Source of the DNA: an uncultured Blautia sp.
GTDB taxonomy: Bacteria; Bacillota; Clostridia; Lachnospirales; Lachnospiraceae
Direction of reading: 5' to 3'
Assembly: GCA_934373235.1 (NCBI GenBank)
Contig: CAKROW010000012.1
Location: 1-54,334 of the forward strand
Length of the DNA stretch: 54,334 nt
Below, in pieces: positions 39,841 through 48,167 of this stretch. A program made the translations under genes and the position numbers. The notes beneath the pieces are model-generated. The model searched no databases. It saw only the letters and a list, made by a program, of their open reading frames with translations, and was not told where the DNA came from. The number at the start of each line of letters is the position of its first letter. The first letter of the stretch is position 1.

Positions 39841-41445
39841 CTACCAGATTCCACTCTCCACAGCGGCTCTCTCGATTCCAATGCCTTTCATGTATCTTTC
39901 CATGAAAGCATTAAATCCCTTCACACCTTCCTCTTCCGGCGCAAGAGTGCTGCCTTCATTTCCCATGAAAACGTTTTTGTCAAGGTAATCTGCCAGGGAT
40001 TCTCCCTCTTTCTTATGGATCAGATAGGATGCCAGGATCGCAATGCCCCAGGCACCTCCCTCTCCTGCTGTTGACATGACAGATACCGGCGCATTCACCG
40101 CATCTGCAAGGATCTGCTGGCCAACGCCTTCTGTCTTGAAAAGGCCGCCATGTCCAAGAAGCTTGTCAATCTTTACATGCTCCTGGTTAAGGAGGATATC
40201 AAGTCCAACCCGCATGGCACCAAGACAGGTATACAGATTATTTCTCATAAAGTTTGCAAGTGTGAATTTACTTTCCGGAGAACGTACAAACAGTGGTCTT
40301 CCTTCTTCAAACCCTGTCATATGCTCCCCTGAGAAATAGCAGTAGGAAAGAAGTCCTCCGCAGTCCGGATCTCCCTCCAGCGCCTTGTTGTAAAGAGTTC
40401 CAAACAGCCTGTTCATATCCACTTCCATTCCCATGGCCTGTGCAAATTCCTTAAATACATTCACCCAGGCATTCAGGTCTGAAGTACAGTTGTTGGAATG
40501 AGCCATTGCCACCGGATCTCCTGCCGGTGTTGTCACCATATCGATCTCCTTATACGGCTTTGACAGTGCTTTTTCCAGGACGATCATGGCAAACACAGAG
40601 GTTCCTGCGGAAACATTTCCGGTACGCTGGCGCACACTGTTTGTTGCAACCATACCGGTTCCTGCGTCTCCCTCAGGCGGACACATGGGGATTCCCCCTT
40701 TCAGTTTTCCGCTTACATCCAGAAGCTTCGCGCCCTCCTCGGTGAGCACGCCTGCATCCTGTCCTGCCACCATGACCTGTGGCATGATATCACGGAATTT
40801 CCACGGGAATCCGTAAGGAGCCACCAGCTCATCAAACTTCTGTACCATCTCTTCATTGTAATCCATGGTGGTGCTGTCGATCGGGAACATACCTGCCGCA
40901 TCACCGATCCCAAGAACTCTTTTTCCTGTAAGTTTCCAGTGTACATAGGCTTCCAGAGTTGTGATATAGTCAATATCCTTTACATGCTCCTCACCATTTA
41001 AGATTGCCTGATAAAGGTGGGCAATGCTCCATCTCTGGGGAATATTATAATGGAAAAGCTCTCCAAGCCTGGCTGCCGCCTCACCAGTGATATTATTTCT
41101 CCAGGTACGGAAAGGAACCAGAAGCTCTCCCTTCTTGTTAAAAGGCATGTAACCATGCATCATGGCGCTGACACCAAAAGCCCCCACACTGGTCAGCTCC
41201 ACGCCGTATTTATCCTTCACATCCTGTGCCATTGCCTGGTAGCTTCCCTGAAGTCCTTTCCAGATCTCCTCAAGGCTGTAGGTCCAGATTCCGTCCACAT
41301 ACTGGTTTTCCCACTCATAGCCGCCGGACGCGACAGGCTGGTTCCTGTCATCTACAAGAACTGCCTTGATCCTGGTGGAACCAAACTCAATGCCAAGTGC
41401 TGTCCTGTTTTCCAGGATCGCTGTTTTTGTCTCATTTAAACCCAT
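39841..41445 (-). CDS. FGGY-family carbohydrate kinase (ribulokinase/xylulokinase-like)
   Basis: A 534-residue sugar kinase. ALGIEFGSTRIKAVLVD is the phosphate-1 motif of the actin-like ATPase fold. The substrate region has VGAFGVSAMMHGYMPF and TWRNNITGEAA. GNVSAGTSVFAMIVLEKAL and LGHGGLFKTEGVGQQILADAVNAPVSVMSTAGEGGAWGIAIL complete the FGGY signature. Relatives act on ribulose, xylulose or similar ketoses in pentose use, which would suit the sugar transporter elsewhere in the window. The precise sugar is not decided by sequence. An amidotransferase-like gene lies 53 bp upstream on the same strand. Confidence 0.85.
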   Translation of the reverse strand: MGLNETKTAILENRTALGIEFGSTRIKAVLVDDRNQPVASGGYEWENQYVDGIWTYSLEEIWKGLQGSYQAMAQDVKDKYGVELTSVGAFGVSAMMHGYMPFNKKGELLVPFRTWRNNITGEAAARLGELFHYNIPQRWSIAHLYQAILNGEEHVKDIDYITTLEAYVHWKLTGKRVLGIGDAAGMFPIDSTTMDYNEEMVQKFDELVAPYGFPWKFRDIMPQVMVAGQDAGVLTEEGAKLLDVSGKLKGGIPMCPPEGDAGTGMVATNSVRQRTGNVSAGTSVFAMIVLEKALSKPYKEIDMVTTPAGDPVAMAHSNNCTSDLNAWVNVFKEFAQAMGMEVDMNRLFGTLYNKALEGDPDCGGLLSYCYFSGEHMTGFEEGRPLFVRSPESKFTLANFMRNNLYTCLGAMRVGLDILLNQEHVKIDKLLGHGGLFKTEGVGQQILADAVNAPVSVMSTAGEGGAWGIAILASYLIHKKEGESLADYLDKNVFMGNEGSTLAPEEEGVKGFNAFMERYMKGIGIERAAVESGIW

Positions 41446-41498
41446 TGTAAAATCCTCCTGTTCCGGGGCTTCCCCATATCCCCTGTAAAACTGAAATT

Positions 41499-42221
41499 TT
41501 ATATGCTTTCATATGCTATTGCCGCAGCCTTCACAAAAGCCCCGAAAAGCTTCCTGCTGTCCTCATGCTCCGGTTTAAAAAATTCCGGATGCCACTGCAC
41601 AGCCCATACAAACTTCTTCTCCGGCATGCAGACAGCCTCCACCAGCCCGTCTGTTGCCCTCGCCATAACCGAAAGGCCAGGTGCCAGCTTCTTCACAGCC
41701 TGATGGTGGCAACTGTTTACCTGTGTCCTGTTTTTCCCAAGAAGACTGTAAAGCGGCGAAGCTTCCATGATCTCCACCTCATGTACAGGCTCATGATAGG
41801 GCGGTTTCTGGCTATGTGTAAGCTCTGAGGGATGCCCGGTGGGAATATCCTGATAAAGAGACCCTCCCAGATATACATTCAGAAACTGCATTCCCCTGCA
41901 GATCCCGAAAACCGCCTTGTTCTGTTCAAGTGCTGCCTTCATAAGAGACACTTCCATCTCATCCCTCTCAGGACAGCATGCTGCACATTTTAAGCTTTTT
42001 TCCTCCCCGTAAAGTCCCGGGAACACATCATGTCCTCCTGTAAAAAGAAATCCGTCGCACTGCCAGATAAGCTGGCGGATAATATCTTCATCCCCGGTAA
42101 GAGGCAGCATAACAGGTATTCCCCCTGCTTCCTGGATTCCTTTCATATAGCCGGGCAGCATCCAGTAGCTGTCCTTTGCTTCATCATACAACGGCGTAAG
42201 ACCGATCACCGGTTTTTTCAT
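41499..42221 (-). CDS. Class I glutamine-amidotransferase-like hydrolase (PuuD type)
   Basis: About 240 residues of the gamma-glutamyl-GABA hydrolase (peptidase C26) group. The nucleophile Cys lies in FGICRGMQFLNVYLGGSLYQD; the triad His and Glu are in VQWHPEFF, and QWQCDGFL-type oxyanion residues with GGHDV precede it. Such enzymes release glutamate from gamma-glutamyl amides; without other putrescine genes nearby the substrate is uncertain. The start at 42221 follows GGAGG by 6 nt; an in-frame ATG at 42296 lies within the aarF end. It is co-directional with aarF, 40 bp apart. Confidence 0.88.
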   Translation of the reverse strand: MKKPVIGLTPLYDEAKDSYWMLPGYMKGIQEAGGIPVMLPLTGDEDIIRQLIWQCDGFLFTGGHDVFPGLYGEEKSLKCAACCPERDEMEVSLMKAALEQNKAVFGICRGMQFLNVYLGGSLYQDIPTGHPSELTHSQKPPYHEPVHEVEIMEASPLYSLLGKNRTQVNSCHHQAVKKLAPGLSVMARATDGLVEAVCMPEKKFVWAVQWHPEFFKPEHEDSRKLFGAFVKAAAIAYESI

Positions 42222-42261
42222 AAATTCCTCCAATAGTCTGGTTGTTTTTGCATATTCTTTT

Positions 42262-43860
42262 TTATTTCTTTGACAAAAAATGCTTGAGAAATACATACAT
42301 TACAATAATAAACGCACTGACATACCCCAGCGCCCCCAGTGCGGGGATCCCCCACAGCTTCGGTTTCATATCCGTGGTACAGATAATACTGGAACTTATG
42401 AGAAGTGCCATGACCCACAGCCCCATGACAATGTTGCGGATCAGCCTGCGAAGAAGCCAGGCCAGATCATCTGAAGCATGAAGATCCAGATTGATCTTTG
42501 TCTGCCCTTTCATGCTTCCCTGGAGAAAATCTGCCATAAGAGACGGGATATCCACAGCCTTTTTCAGGGAGCGTATCAGGTTCTTCCCATCGGATTTCAG
42601 CTCTTTTTTCCAGTTTCCGTCAGAAAAAAACTGCCCTTTGATCCTGGCTGCCGCGATCTGAGCCATATTGATCTCAGGGCTGATCTCCGCCAGTACGCCC
42701 TCCACATGGGTCAGTCCTCTGGCAAGCATGGTCAGTCCGTGAGGCATCATAATGTGGTTCTCCTTCATAACCTCCATAAGATCTACCATGACCTCAGCCA
42801 CATCAATATTTCCCATGTCAGCAGTTCCGTATTTTTCCATCAGAGTGCGGATATCCTCAAAAAGCTGGCTCTGATCCGGTTTTCCCTTAAAATCTCCAAG
42901 CGCCAGCACTGCATCCTGGATCTTGCCGATATCATTAAATGCCACGCCCTCAATAGCTTCACCTATCAGATGACGGTCTCGCTCTGTAAGCCGGCCCATC
43001 ATTCCCATATCGATCCAGACGATCTTGCCCTCCTGGATCCGCACATTCCCCGGGTGAGGATCTGCATGGAAAAATCCATCATCCATCACCTGTCTGATAA
43101 AATTGTCCACATACTTGGCTCCGATCTCGTTTAAATCGTAACCGTTCTTTATAAGGTTCAGCTTGTCATTGATGGCAAAACCGTCGATATATTCCATGAC
43201 CAGCACATGGGGAGAGATATATTCCCGGTAAAGGACAGGAACTTTGACAAAAGCCACTCCTTTGTTTTTTTTGGCAAACTCTGCCATGTTTGCAGCTTCT
43301 GTGAGAAAGTTCATCTCCTCCTGGGTCACAGTCCACAGCTCACTTAAGACCATGTTCAGATCAACCATGCCCTTAATGCTTACAGGTGGCATCAGTTTCA
43401 CCGCCTTATGCATCAGACCGATATCCCTGGCCATAGTCTCATAGATGCCTTTTCTCTGAACCTTGATGACTACTTCCTCCCCGGATTTCAGTCTGGCCCT
43501 GTGAACCTGGGCAATGGACGCTGATCCCAGCGGTTCCCTGGATATCTCGCTGAATTCCTCCTGCCAGGGACATCCCATGGATTCCTCCAGAACCTCCTCC
43601 ACCTCCGCAAAAGGCATGGGCGGCACATCAGAGCAAAGCTTCATCAGCTCATCACAGTATCTCTTTGGAAGGATATCCGAGCGCAGTGACATGATCTGTC
43701 CAAGCTTGATATAGGTAGGCCCTAAGTCCTCCAGGATCAGACGCAGCTTCTCCGGGGAAACTCCTCTGGTGATCTCATGCTTTCGGAGGACAGCCGTGAT
43801 CTCTTTCAGCCGTTCCCCATATCTGTTTTTCTTTTTATCTTCCCTGGATCTTTCACTCAT
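42262..43860 (-). CDS. AarF/UbiB-family atypical kinase
   Basis: About 532 residues. LEDLGPTYIKLGQIMSLRSDILP holds the family KxGQ motif, GSASIAQVHRARL the altered nucleotide loop, HADPHPGN and the IDMG metal site follow, and two C-terminal hydrophobic segments (about residues 475-525) anchor it in the membrane. UbiB/COQ8 relatives support quinone synthesis as unorthodox ATPases; in Firmicutes lacking ubiquinone the role is unknown. The start at 43860 (AGTGAAAG after ATG) is chosen because the frame upstream to 43923 crosses a terminator; the adjacent ATG at 43863 is only 3 nt from GGGAG. Confidence 0.9.
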   Translation of the reverse strand: MSERSREDKKKNRYGERLKEITAVLRKHEITRGVSPEKLRLILEDLGPTYIKLGQIMSLRSDILPKRYCDELMKLCSDVPPMPFAEVEEVLEESMGCPWQEEFSEISREPLGSASIAQVHRARLKSGEEVVIKVQRKGIYETMARDIGLMHKAVKLMPPVSIKGMVDLNMVLSELWTVTQEEMNFLTEAANMAEFAKKNKGVAFVKVPVLYREYISPHVLVMEYIDGFAINDKLNLIKNGYDLNEIGAKYVDNFIRQVMDDGFFHADPHPGNVRIQEGKIVWIDMGMMGRLTERDRHLIGEAIEGVAFNDIGKIQDAVLALGDFKGKPDQSQLFEDIRTLMEKYGTADMGNIDVAEVMVDLMEVMKENHIMMPHGLTMLARGLTHVEGVLAEISPEINMAQIAAARIKGQFFSDGNWKKELKSDGKNLIRSLKKAVDIPSLMADFLQGSMKGQTKINLDLHASDDLAWLLRRLIRNIVMGLWVMALLISSSIICTTDMKPKLWGIPALGALGYVSAFIIVMYVFLKHFLSKK

Positions 43861-43872
43861 CATAAACTCCCG

Positions 43873-43912
43873 TAAAAACATCAGGCCCTGTGCTTTCCAC
43901 ACAGGACCTGAT
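43873..43912 (-). terminator. Terminator between the phasin-like and aarF genes
   Basis: On the minus strand ATCAGGTCCTGTG / CACAGGGCCTGAT with a 7-nt loop and G-TTTTTA. It lies between the phasin-like stop and the aarF start, so the two genes can be expressed unequally. Confidence 0.78.
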
Positions 43913-43929
43913 TCCTGATTCATTTTTAT

Positions 43930-44373
43930 TTATTCTACCGGGATCTCCACGGATTTCTCTTCTGATGAAGTCTCCTGGATCTCTTCCCCTTCTGTCTCCT
44001 CTGCAGGTGCTTCACTCCCGGTTTCCTCTGCTTCTGCCTCCTCTTCCTTCTCCGGCTCTTTCTCTGCTGCCTGCAGGCTCTCGATCTGTGCCTTCAGTGC
44101 CTTTAACTGCTCCGGTGTCATTTTGGAAAGGCTGTCCCTGATCTCATCCTGTGCTGCCTTCTTCGCCGCATTCTCCTTCACGGAATCTGCTGCGCTCTTA
44201 ACTGTAGACTTAATGTTGTGCTTCAGCTCCTGGTTGAGAACCTTACCCTGCTCAACAGTAAGCTCCCCCTTCTTCACCAGCTCATCCAGGATCTCCTTTG
44301 ATTTCTCAGCAGTCACTGCTGCTGTTCCGATACCTGCCAGTAAGATCTTCTTAAGTCCGTCTCCTAATTCCAT
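43930..44373 (-). CDS. Phasin-like small helical protein
   Basis: 147 residues. The first 100 are predicted helical with a heptad feel: LKKILLAGIGTAAVTAEKSKEILDELVKKGELTVEQGKVLNQELKHNIK, followed by an Ala/Lys-rich stretch and LSKMTPEQLKALKAQIESLQ. The last 40 residues are strongly Glu-rich. The start resembles the phasin-like family often found next to AarF kinases in Clostridia; no polyhydroxyalkanoate genes are present, so storage-granule binding is doubtful. It may tie AarF to the membrane or to lipid. Confidence 0.75.
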   Translation of the reverse strand: MELGDGLKKILLAGIGTAAVTAEKSKEILDELVKKGELTVEQGKVLNQELKHNIKSTVKSAADSVKENAAKKAAQDEIRDSLSKMTPEQLKALKAQIESLQAAEKEPEKEEEAEAEETGSEAPAEETEGEEIQETSSEEKSVEIPVE

Positions 44374-44411
44374 ATGTCATTCTCCTTTCATATAAAGGCA
44401 ATACTCCTCTA

Positions 44412-44789
44412 TCAGAGCCCCAGAAAAGCAAATCCCCTGGGTACAAAAATGATCAGTCCGATAACTGCCGCCATGATCGCCGCTATAAGCACAGCTCCTG
44501 CCGCAGTGTCCTTGGCAACTTTTGCAAGAGGTTTCCTCTCCTCCGTCACCAGATCGACCACAGACTCCACAGCCGTGTTCACAAGCTCCAGTGCCATCAC
44601 CAGTCCGAACAGTCCCAGACAGATACACCATTCTGTCACCGACAGTCCCAGGATCAGTCCGGCGATCACTACCAGAACTGCTGCAGTACAGTGTATCTTC
44701 ATGTTCCTCTCATTTCTGATACAGGTAAAAATTCCCTCAAAGGCATAGCCAAAGCTTTTGTACAATGGTGCTTTCTTCCTGCCTGCCAT
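44412..44789 (-). CDS. dgkA: Undecaprenol/diacylglycerol kinase
   Basis: About 125 residues, with three membrane helices and the family core: SFGYAFEGIFTCIRNERNMKIH, LVMALELVNTAVESVVDLV (catalytic Glu and Asn) and AKDTAAGAVLIAA. In Gram-positive bacteria this enzyme phosphorylates undecaprenol and so recycles the cell-wall lipid carrier. The ATG at 44789, about 6 nt after CAGGTG, fits better than the upstream GTG at 44828. It lies 38 bp upstream of the phasin-like gene on the same strand. Confidence 0.9.
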   Translation of the reverse strand: MAGRKKAPLYKSFGYAFEGIFTCIRNERNMKIHCTAAVLVVIAGLILGLSVTEWCICLGLFGLVMALELVNTAVESVVDLVTEERKPLAKVAKDTAAGAVLIAAIMAAVIGLIIFVPRGFAFLGL

Positions 44790-44902
44790 TCGTATCACCT
44801 GATTTCCTGTGCGACTTTTCTTTTGCACATAAGCTTTTTGTGAATCTATTATAGCAAATCTCTGACAATATTTCCAGTATTCCCTTTGTAAAACGACATA
44901 TA

Positions 44903-47218
44903 TTATTCTACATTTTTCAGAGCCTCATCCATTGGGATCCTCCGGATCTTTCTGTATTCCAGAACTGCCACCACCCCATAGGTAAGAATTCCTGCTGCAA
45001 ACATCTCCATATAAATTTTCGGGTCTACCCACAAAGTGATCCATCCGGAAATGCTGGACAGCATCATCTCACGGAAAAGTACCTCCATAACTTCACTTTC
45101 AATGGGGAAACTTAAAAGAATACACAATACGACCACCAGGGATGTGGACATGATATAAAGCCTGCTGATCTCTCCGTCTGTATATCCCAGGATCTTGGTC
45201 ATGGAAATGGCCTGGGTATTTTTCTCAATAATGATCTTTGAAAGGAGATAGATCAGAACCATAAAGATCAGCATGGCAAATCCGTTCACAAGCCCCATCA
45301 TGCTTCCCATAGACACATCAAGCTGCCTTGATATCTTTGTCAGGGCATCCAGATCCACTACAGAACCGATATATCTGCTGTCAATATCCGTGATCTCCGA
45401 ATTGGAAAAATAACCGCTGAAATATTCATCCCCAAGGTCAAAGGTGCTGTTAAGGTCTGCCTGATCCATAAACACACATAAACCTGCTGTATAGTTATAG
45501 ATTCCCGCAACCCTGAAGCTGTATTCATCTTTCTCATATTTTTCCTTCAGGGTGATGGTATCCCCCTCCTTAATACGGAACTTATCTGCATAGGCACTGG
45601 AAATATATACGCCATCGCCCTTAAGATCTGCTGTGATATATTTGCTGTCCGGCTCCACACCATAGAGAAGGACTTCCTCACTTTTATATTTTCCAGGCAG
45701 TGTATTCAGGGAATAGGCGGAAAATTTCTCCGCATCCTCATTATCGGTTCTTGTTCCCAGATAATATTCCAGAAGCTCAAACATTCCTTCCATCTTGTTT
45801 CCGGAAACCGCACTTGTGGGTACAGACATCATATACTGGTATTTTGCCAGCATGTTATCCTGGATCTCCATCTGATAATGACTCAGCGCCGAGGGAAGCA
45901 GAAGTCCGAAAAACAGCAGCAGATTTGCAAACAATATCCCAATAAACAACACAATATAGTTGCTCATGTTCTGAAAGATCACCCTGAGACGAAACCTGGC
46001 GAAAACAGGGATCGCAGGGCTTAAATACATGGCTCTTTTCTGTTTTTTTCCGGAAAGATCTCTTCTTAAGAACTTAAGTGGTGCCAGCCTCAGCCTGTAG
46101 CGCAGCACACCATAATTGATCACCAGCATGATCACAACAGGCACTATCGTAGTCAGGATAAAAGCTTCCCCGTTCCATACTGTCACATAGGTTGGAAGAC
46201 TGTAGCTTCCGTAATACATTCCCGCGCACACATCTTTAAATACAGTATATCCCAGGATGTTTCCGATGATCGCCCCCATCAGGGTAACAAGGATCGGAAG
46301 TGCCATATAGTGGGAAACCAGCTCCTTTTTGGTATATCCTGAAGCCCGAAGTGTTCCGATCACACCGGCTTCCCTGCGGATGGTATTGCTGATGGTGATT
46401 CCAAAAACAAAAGCCATGATCACAATAACAATATACAGGAGCATAATGATCATCGCCTTATCTCCTCCCATATCATCTCCGGTAAAGTGAATGGCCTGAT
46501 TGAGATACTGAGGCACAAAATCCTCCAGTGTGACGACTTCTCCCATGTCCTCCATAAGAGCCTCTGACATTTCTTTTTCCTGCTTTTCCGTCTCAGGCTT
46601 ATTATCATAGATCCAGGAATAATCATACTGGATAAGATCCTGCTCCAGGGAATCAAATTCCTCCGGTGTCACCACACCCACACCGAATTTAATGGAGTCA
46701 AACATGGAATCATTGTTGTTCTGAAACAGTGCGCTGTAATCAGACAACGCCACAAGGCCTGTAACCTTCCAGGTCTTTTTGCCTTTTGTCAGGGTATCTC
46801 CCACACTGATCCCGTTATTATCCGCATACATACGGTCAATGGCGATCTCATCTGTTTTCTTTGGAAATTCCCCCTTCATCAGGCATACTTTGTTCACTTT
46901 TTCACGGTTTTTGAACATACGCATGGTACTGCCGTTATCCAGAGACTCTTCTATGTAAAAGTTCTCATAAATGGTCACTCCGGATTTTTCGATCTCCTCC
47001 CGCTGGCTTTTGTATATTTTGTCCCTGAGCCGGAAATTCCCGTCTTCAATATTATAGTCCGAAAAACTGTTATTATATGCGATCAGCATACTGCCGTCAG
47101 CCACAAGAAATCCGGACACAAATCCGATGGTCGCAACCATAAGGAAAAATACTACCACATATTTTCCAATCTCATCTTTCAGCTCTCTTAAGATACGTTT
47201 TCGTAAAGGATTTTTCAT
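44903..47218 (-). CDS. FtsX/MacB-type ABC transporter permease
   Basis: About 771 residues with two repeated permease modules. N-terminal membrane helix (GKYVVVFFLMVATIGFVSGFLV), an extracellular domain of about 250 residues, and helices around IIMLLYIVIVIMAFVFGITISNTI; then a second helix, an extracellular domain, and the last three helices (LVNGFAMLIFMVLIYLLSKI onward). RREAGVIGTLRASGYTKKELVSHYM and ISMTKILGYTDGEI are the coupling segments typical of FtsX-like permeases. The family exports or senses peptides, antibiotics and lipoproteins. Start at 47218 after AGGGGGAA; it is 10 nt behind the ATPase gene, with a shared promoter. Confidence 0.9.
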   Translation of the reverse strand: MKNPLRKRILRELKDEIGKYVVVFFLMVATIGFVSGFLVADGSMLIAYNNSFSDYNIEDGNFRLRDKIYKSQREEIEKSGVTIYENFYIEESLDNGSTMRMFKNREKVNKVCLMKGEFPKKTDEIAIDRMYADNNGISVGDTLTKGKKTWKVTGLVALSDYSALFQNNNDSMFDSIKFGVGVVTPEEFDSLEQDLIQYDYSWIYDNKPETEKQEKEMSEALMEDMGEVVTLEDFVPQYLNQAIHFTGDDMGGDKAMIIMLLYIVIVIMAFVFGITISNTIRREAGVIGTLRASGYTKKELVSHYMALPILVTLMGAIIGNILGYTVFKDVCAGMYYGSYSLPTYVTVWNGEAFILTTIVPVVIMLVINYGVLRYRLRLAPLKFLRRDLSGKKQKRAMYLSPAIPVFARFRLRVIFQNMSNYIVLFIGILFANLLLFFGLLLPSALSHYQMEIQDNMLAKYQYMMSVPTSAVSGNKMEGMFELLEYYLGTRTDNEDAEKFSAYSLNTLPGKYKSEEVLLYGVEPDSKYITADLKGDGVYISSAYADKFRIKEGDTITLKEKYEKDEYSFRVAGIYNYTAGLCVFMDQADLNSTFDLGDEYFSGYFSNSEITDIDSRYIGSVVDLDALTKISRQLDVSMGSMMGLVNGFAMLIFMVLIYLLSKIIIEKNTQAISMTKILGYTDGEISRLYIMSTSLVVVLCILLSFPIESEVMEVLFREMMLSSISGWITLWVDPKIYMEMFAAGILTYGVVAVLEYRKIRRIPMDEALKNVE

Positions 47219-47228
47219 AGCTTCCCCC

Positions 47229-47927
47229 TTACCATTCCAGTTCTGCTGCCGGAATTTTGCGGTCATTTCTGTAATTCTTCCGGATCATGCCGTCACGAAG
47301 CTTCACAACCCTGTCTGCCATATCCTTGATGGCATCATTATGTGTGACCATGACAATTGTATTTCCATACTTCTGGTTTACAGTTTCAATAAGCTTGAGG
47401 ATTTCTTTGGAAGTATTGTAATCCAGCGCTCCTGTAGGCTCATCGCAGAGAAGGATATCCGGATTTTTTACGATTGCACGGCCGATGGCTGTCCTCTGCT
47501 GCTGACCGCCAGAAAGCTGATTTGGGAGCTTTCCCTGATGTTCATAAATTCCCAGAGTGTGCAGAAGCTCATCCACATCCAGTGGCCTGTCACTTAAGTA
47601 GGCACCTACCTCCACATTTTCCCGGACTGTAAGATTGGGGATCAGATTGTACATCTGAAAAATATATCCCAGATGATTCCTTCTGTACATGGAAAGTTTC
47701 TTTTCTTTCATATCCTCAAGACGCTCTCCGTTGATGGTGATGCTTCCCTCATCTGCGCTGTCGATTCCCCCGATAATGTTGAGAAGAGTAGATTTTCCGG
47801 AACCGGAAGGTCCCAGAAGAACACAAAACTCCCCTTTTTCAATTTCCAGATCCAGACCTTTCAGTACTTCCACATGGCTGTCTCCCTGGCCAAATGATTT
47901 TTTAATTCCTTTTATTTCCAGAAACAT
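47229..47927 (-). CDS. LolD/MacB-type ABC transporter ATPase
   Basis: 232 residues. GPSGSGKSTLLNIIGGID is Walker A, YIFQMYNLIPNLTVRENV the Q-loop, LSGGQQQRTAIGRAI the signature, and ILLCDEPTGALD Walker B, followed by VTHND. It drives the permease encoded next to it. A promoter with a built-in operator lies upstream. Confidence 0.94.
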   Translation of the reverse strand: MFLEIKGIKKSFGQGDSHVEVLKGLDLEIEKGEFCVLLGPSGSGKSTLLNIIGGIDSADEGSITINGERLEDMKEKKLSMYRRNHLGYIFQMYNLIPNLTVRENVEVGAYLSDRPLDVDELLHTLGIYEHQGKLPNQLSGGQQQRTAIGRAIVKNPDILLCDEPTGALDYNTSKEILKLIETVNQKYGNTIVMVTHNDAIKDMADRVVKLRDGMIRKNYRNDRKIPAAELEW

Positions 47928-47958
47928 AAATCTGCTCCTTTTTCTTTATTTTATATTT

Positions 47959-47987
47959 ATGTTAGTTTAACAAAACTAACTTGTCAA
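47959..47987 (-). promoter_or_regulatory. ABC promoter with operator between -35 and -10
   Basis: On the minus strand TTGACA (47987-47982), a 17-bp spacer and TAACAT (47964-47959). The spacer and flanks hold an inverted repeat GTTAGTTT-N4-AAACTAAC (47961-47980), so a bound dimeric repressor would block polymerase. No TetR, MarR or PadR gene is adjacent. Confidence 0.65.
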
Positions 47988-48078
47988 GGTTCTAAACCGT
48001 TTTCGTAAAGTTTCGCAGATTCTTTTTCAAAAGCTGCACTCTACACCCACAGCCGACAGCCGGGCAGGAATCCTTTTC

Positions 48079-48107
48079 TTGCCAAATCTTTCAAAAAAGT
48101 ATATAAT
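48079..48107 (+). promoter_or_regulatory. corC-like gene promoter
   Basis: TTGCCA (48079-48084), a 17-bp spacer and TATAAT (48102-48107). The predicted start is about 54 nt before the GTG start codon. Confidence 0.75.
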
Positions 48108-48167
48108 AGGGAAGTATCTATATATTTTTACCAATAATACTTATTACTAAAGGAGTGAACATTTAAA

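Noticed and set aside
43861..43923. Upstream start for the AarF gene at 43923
   Set aside because: It would place a perfect terminator hairpin inside the coding sequence and has no ribosome site; GGGAG precedes the ATG at 43860.
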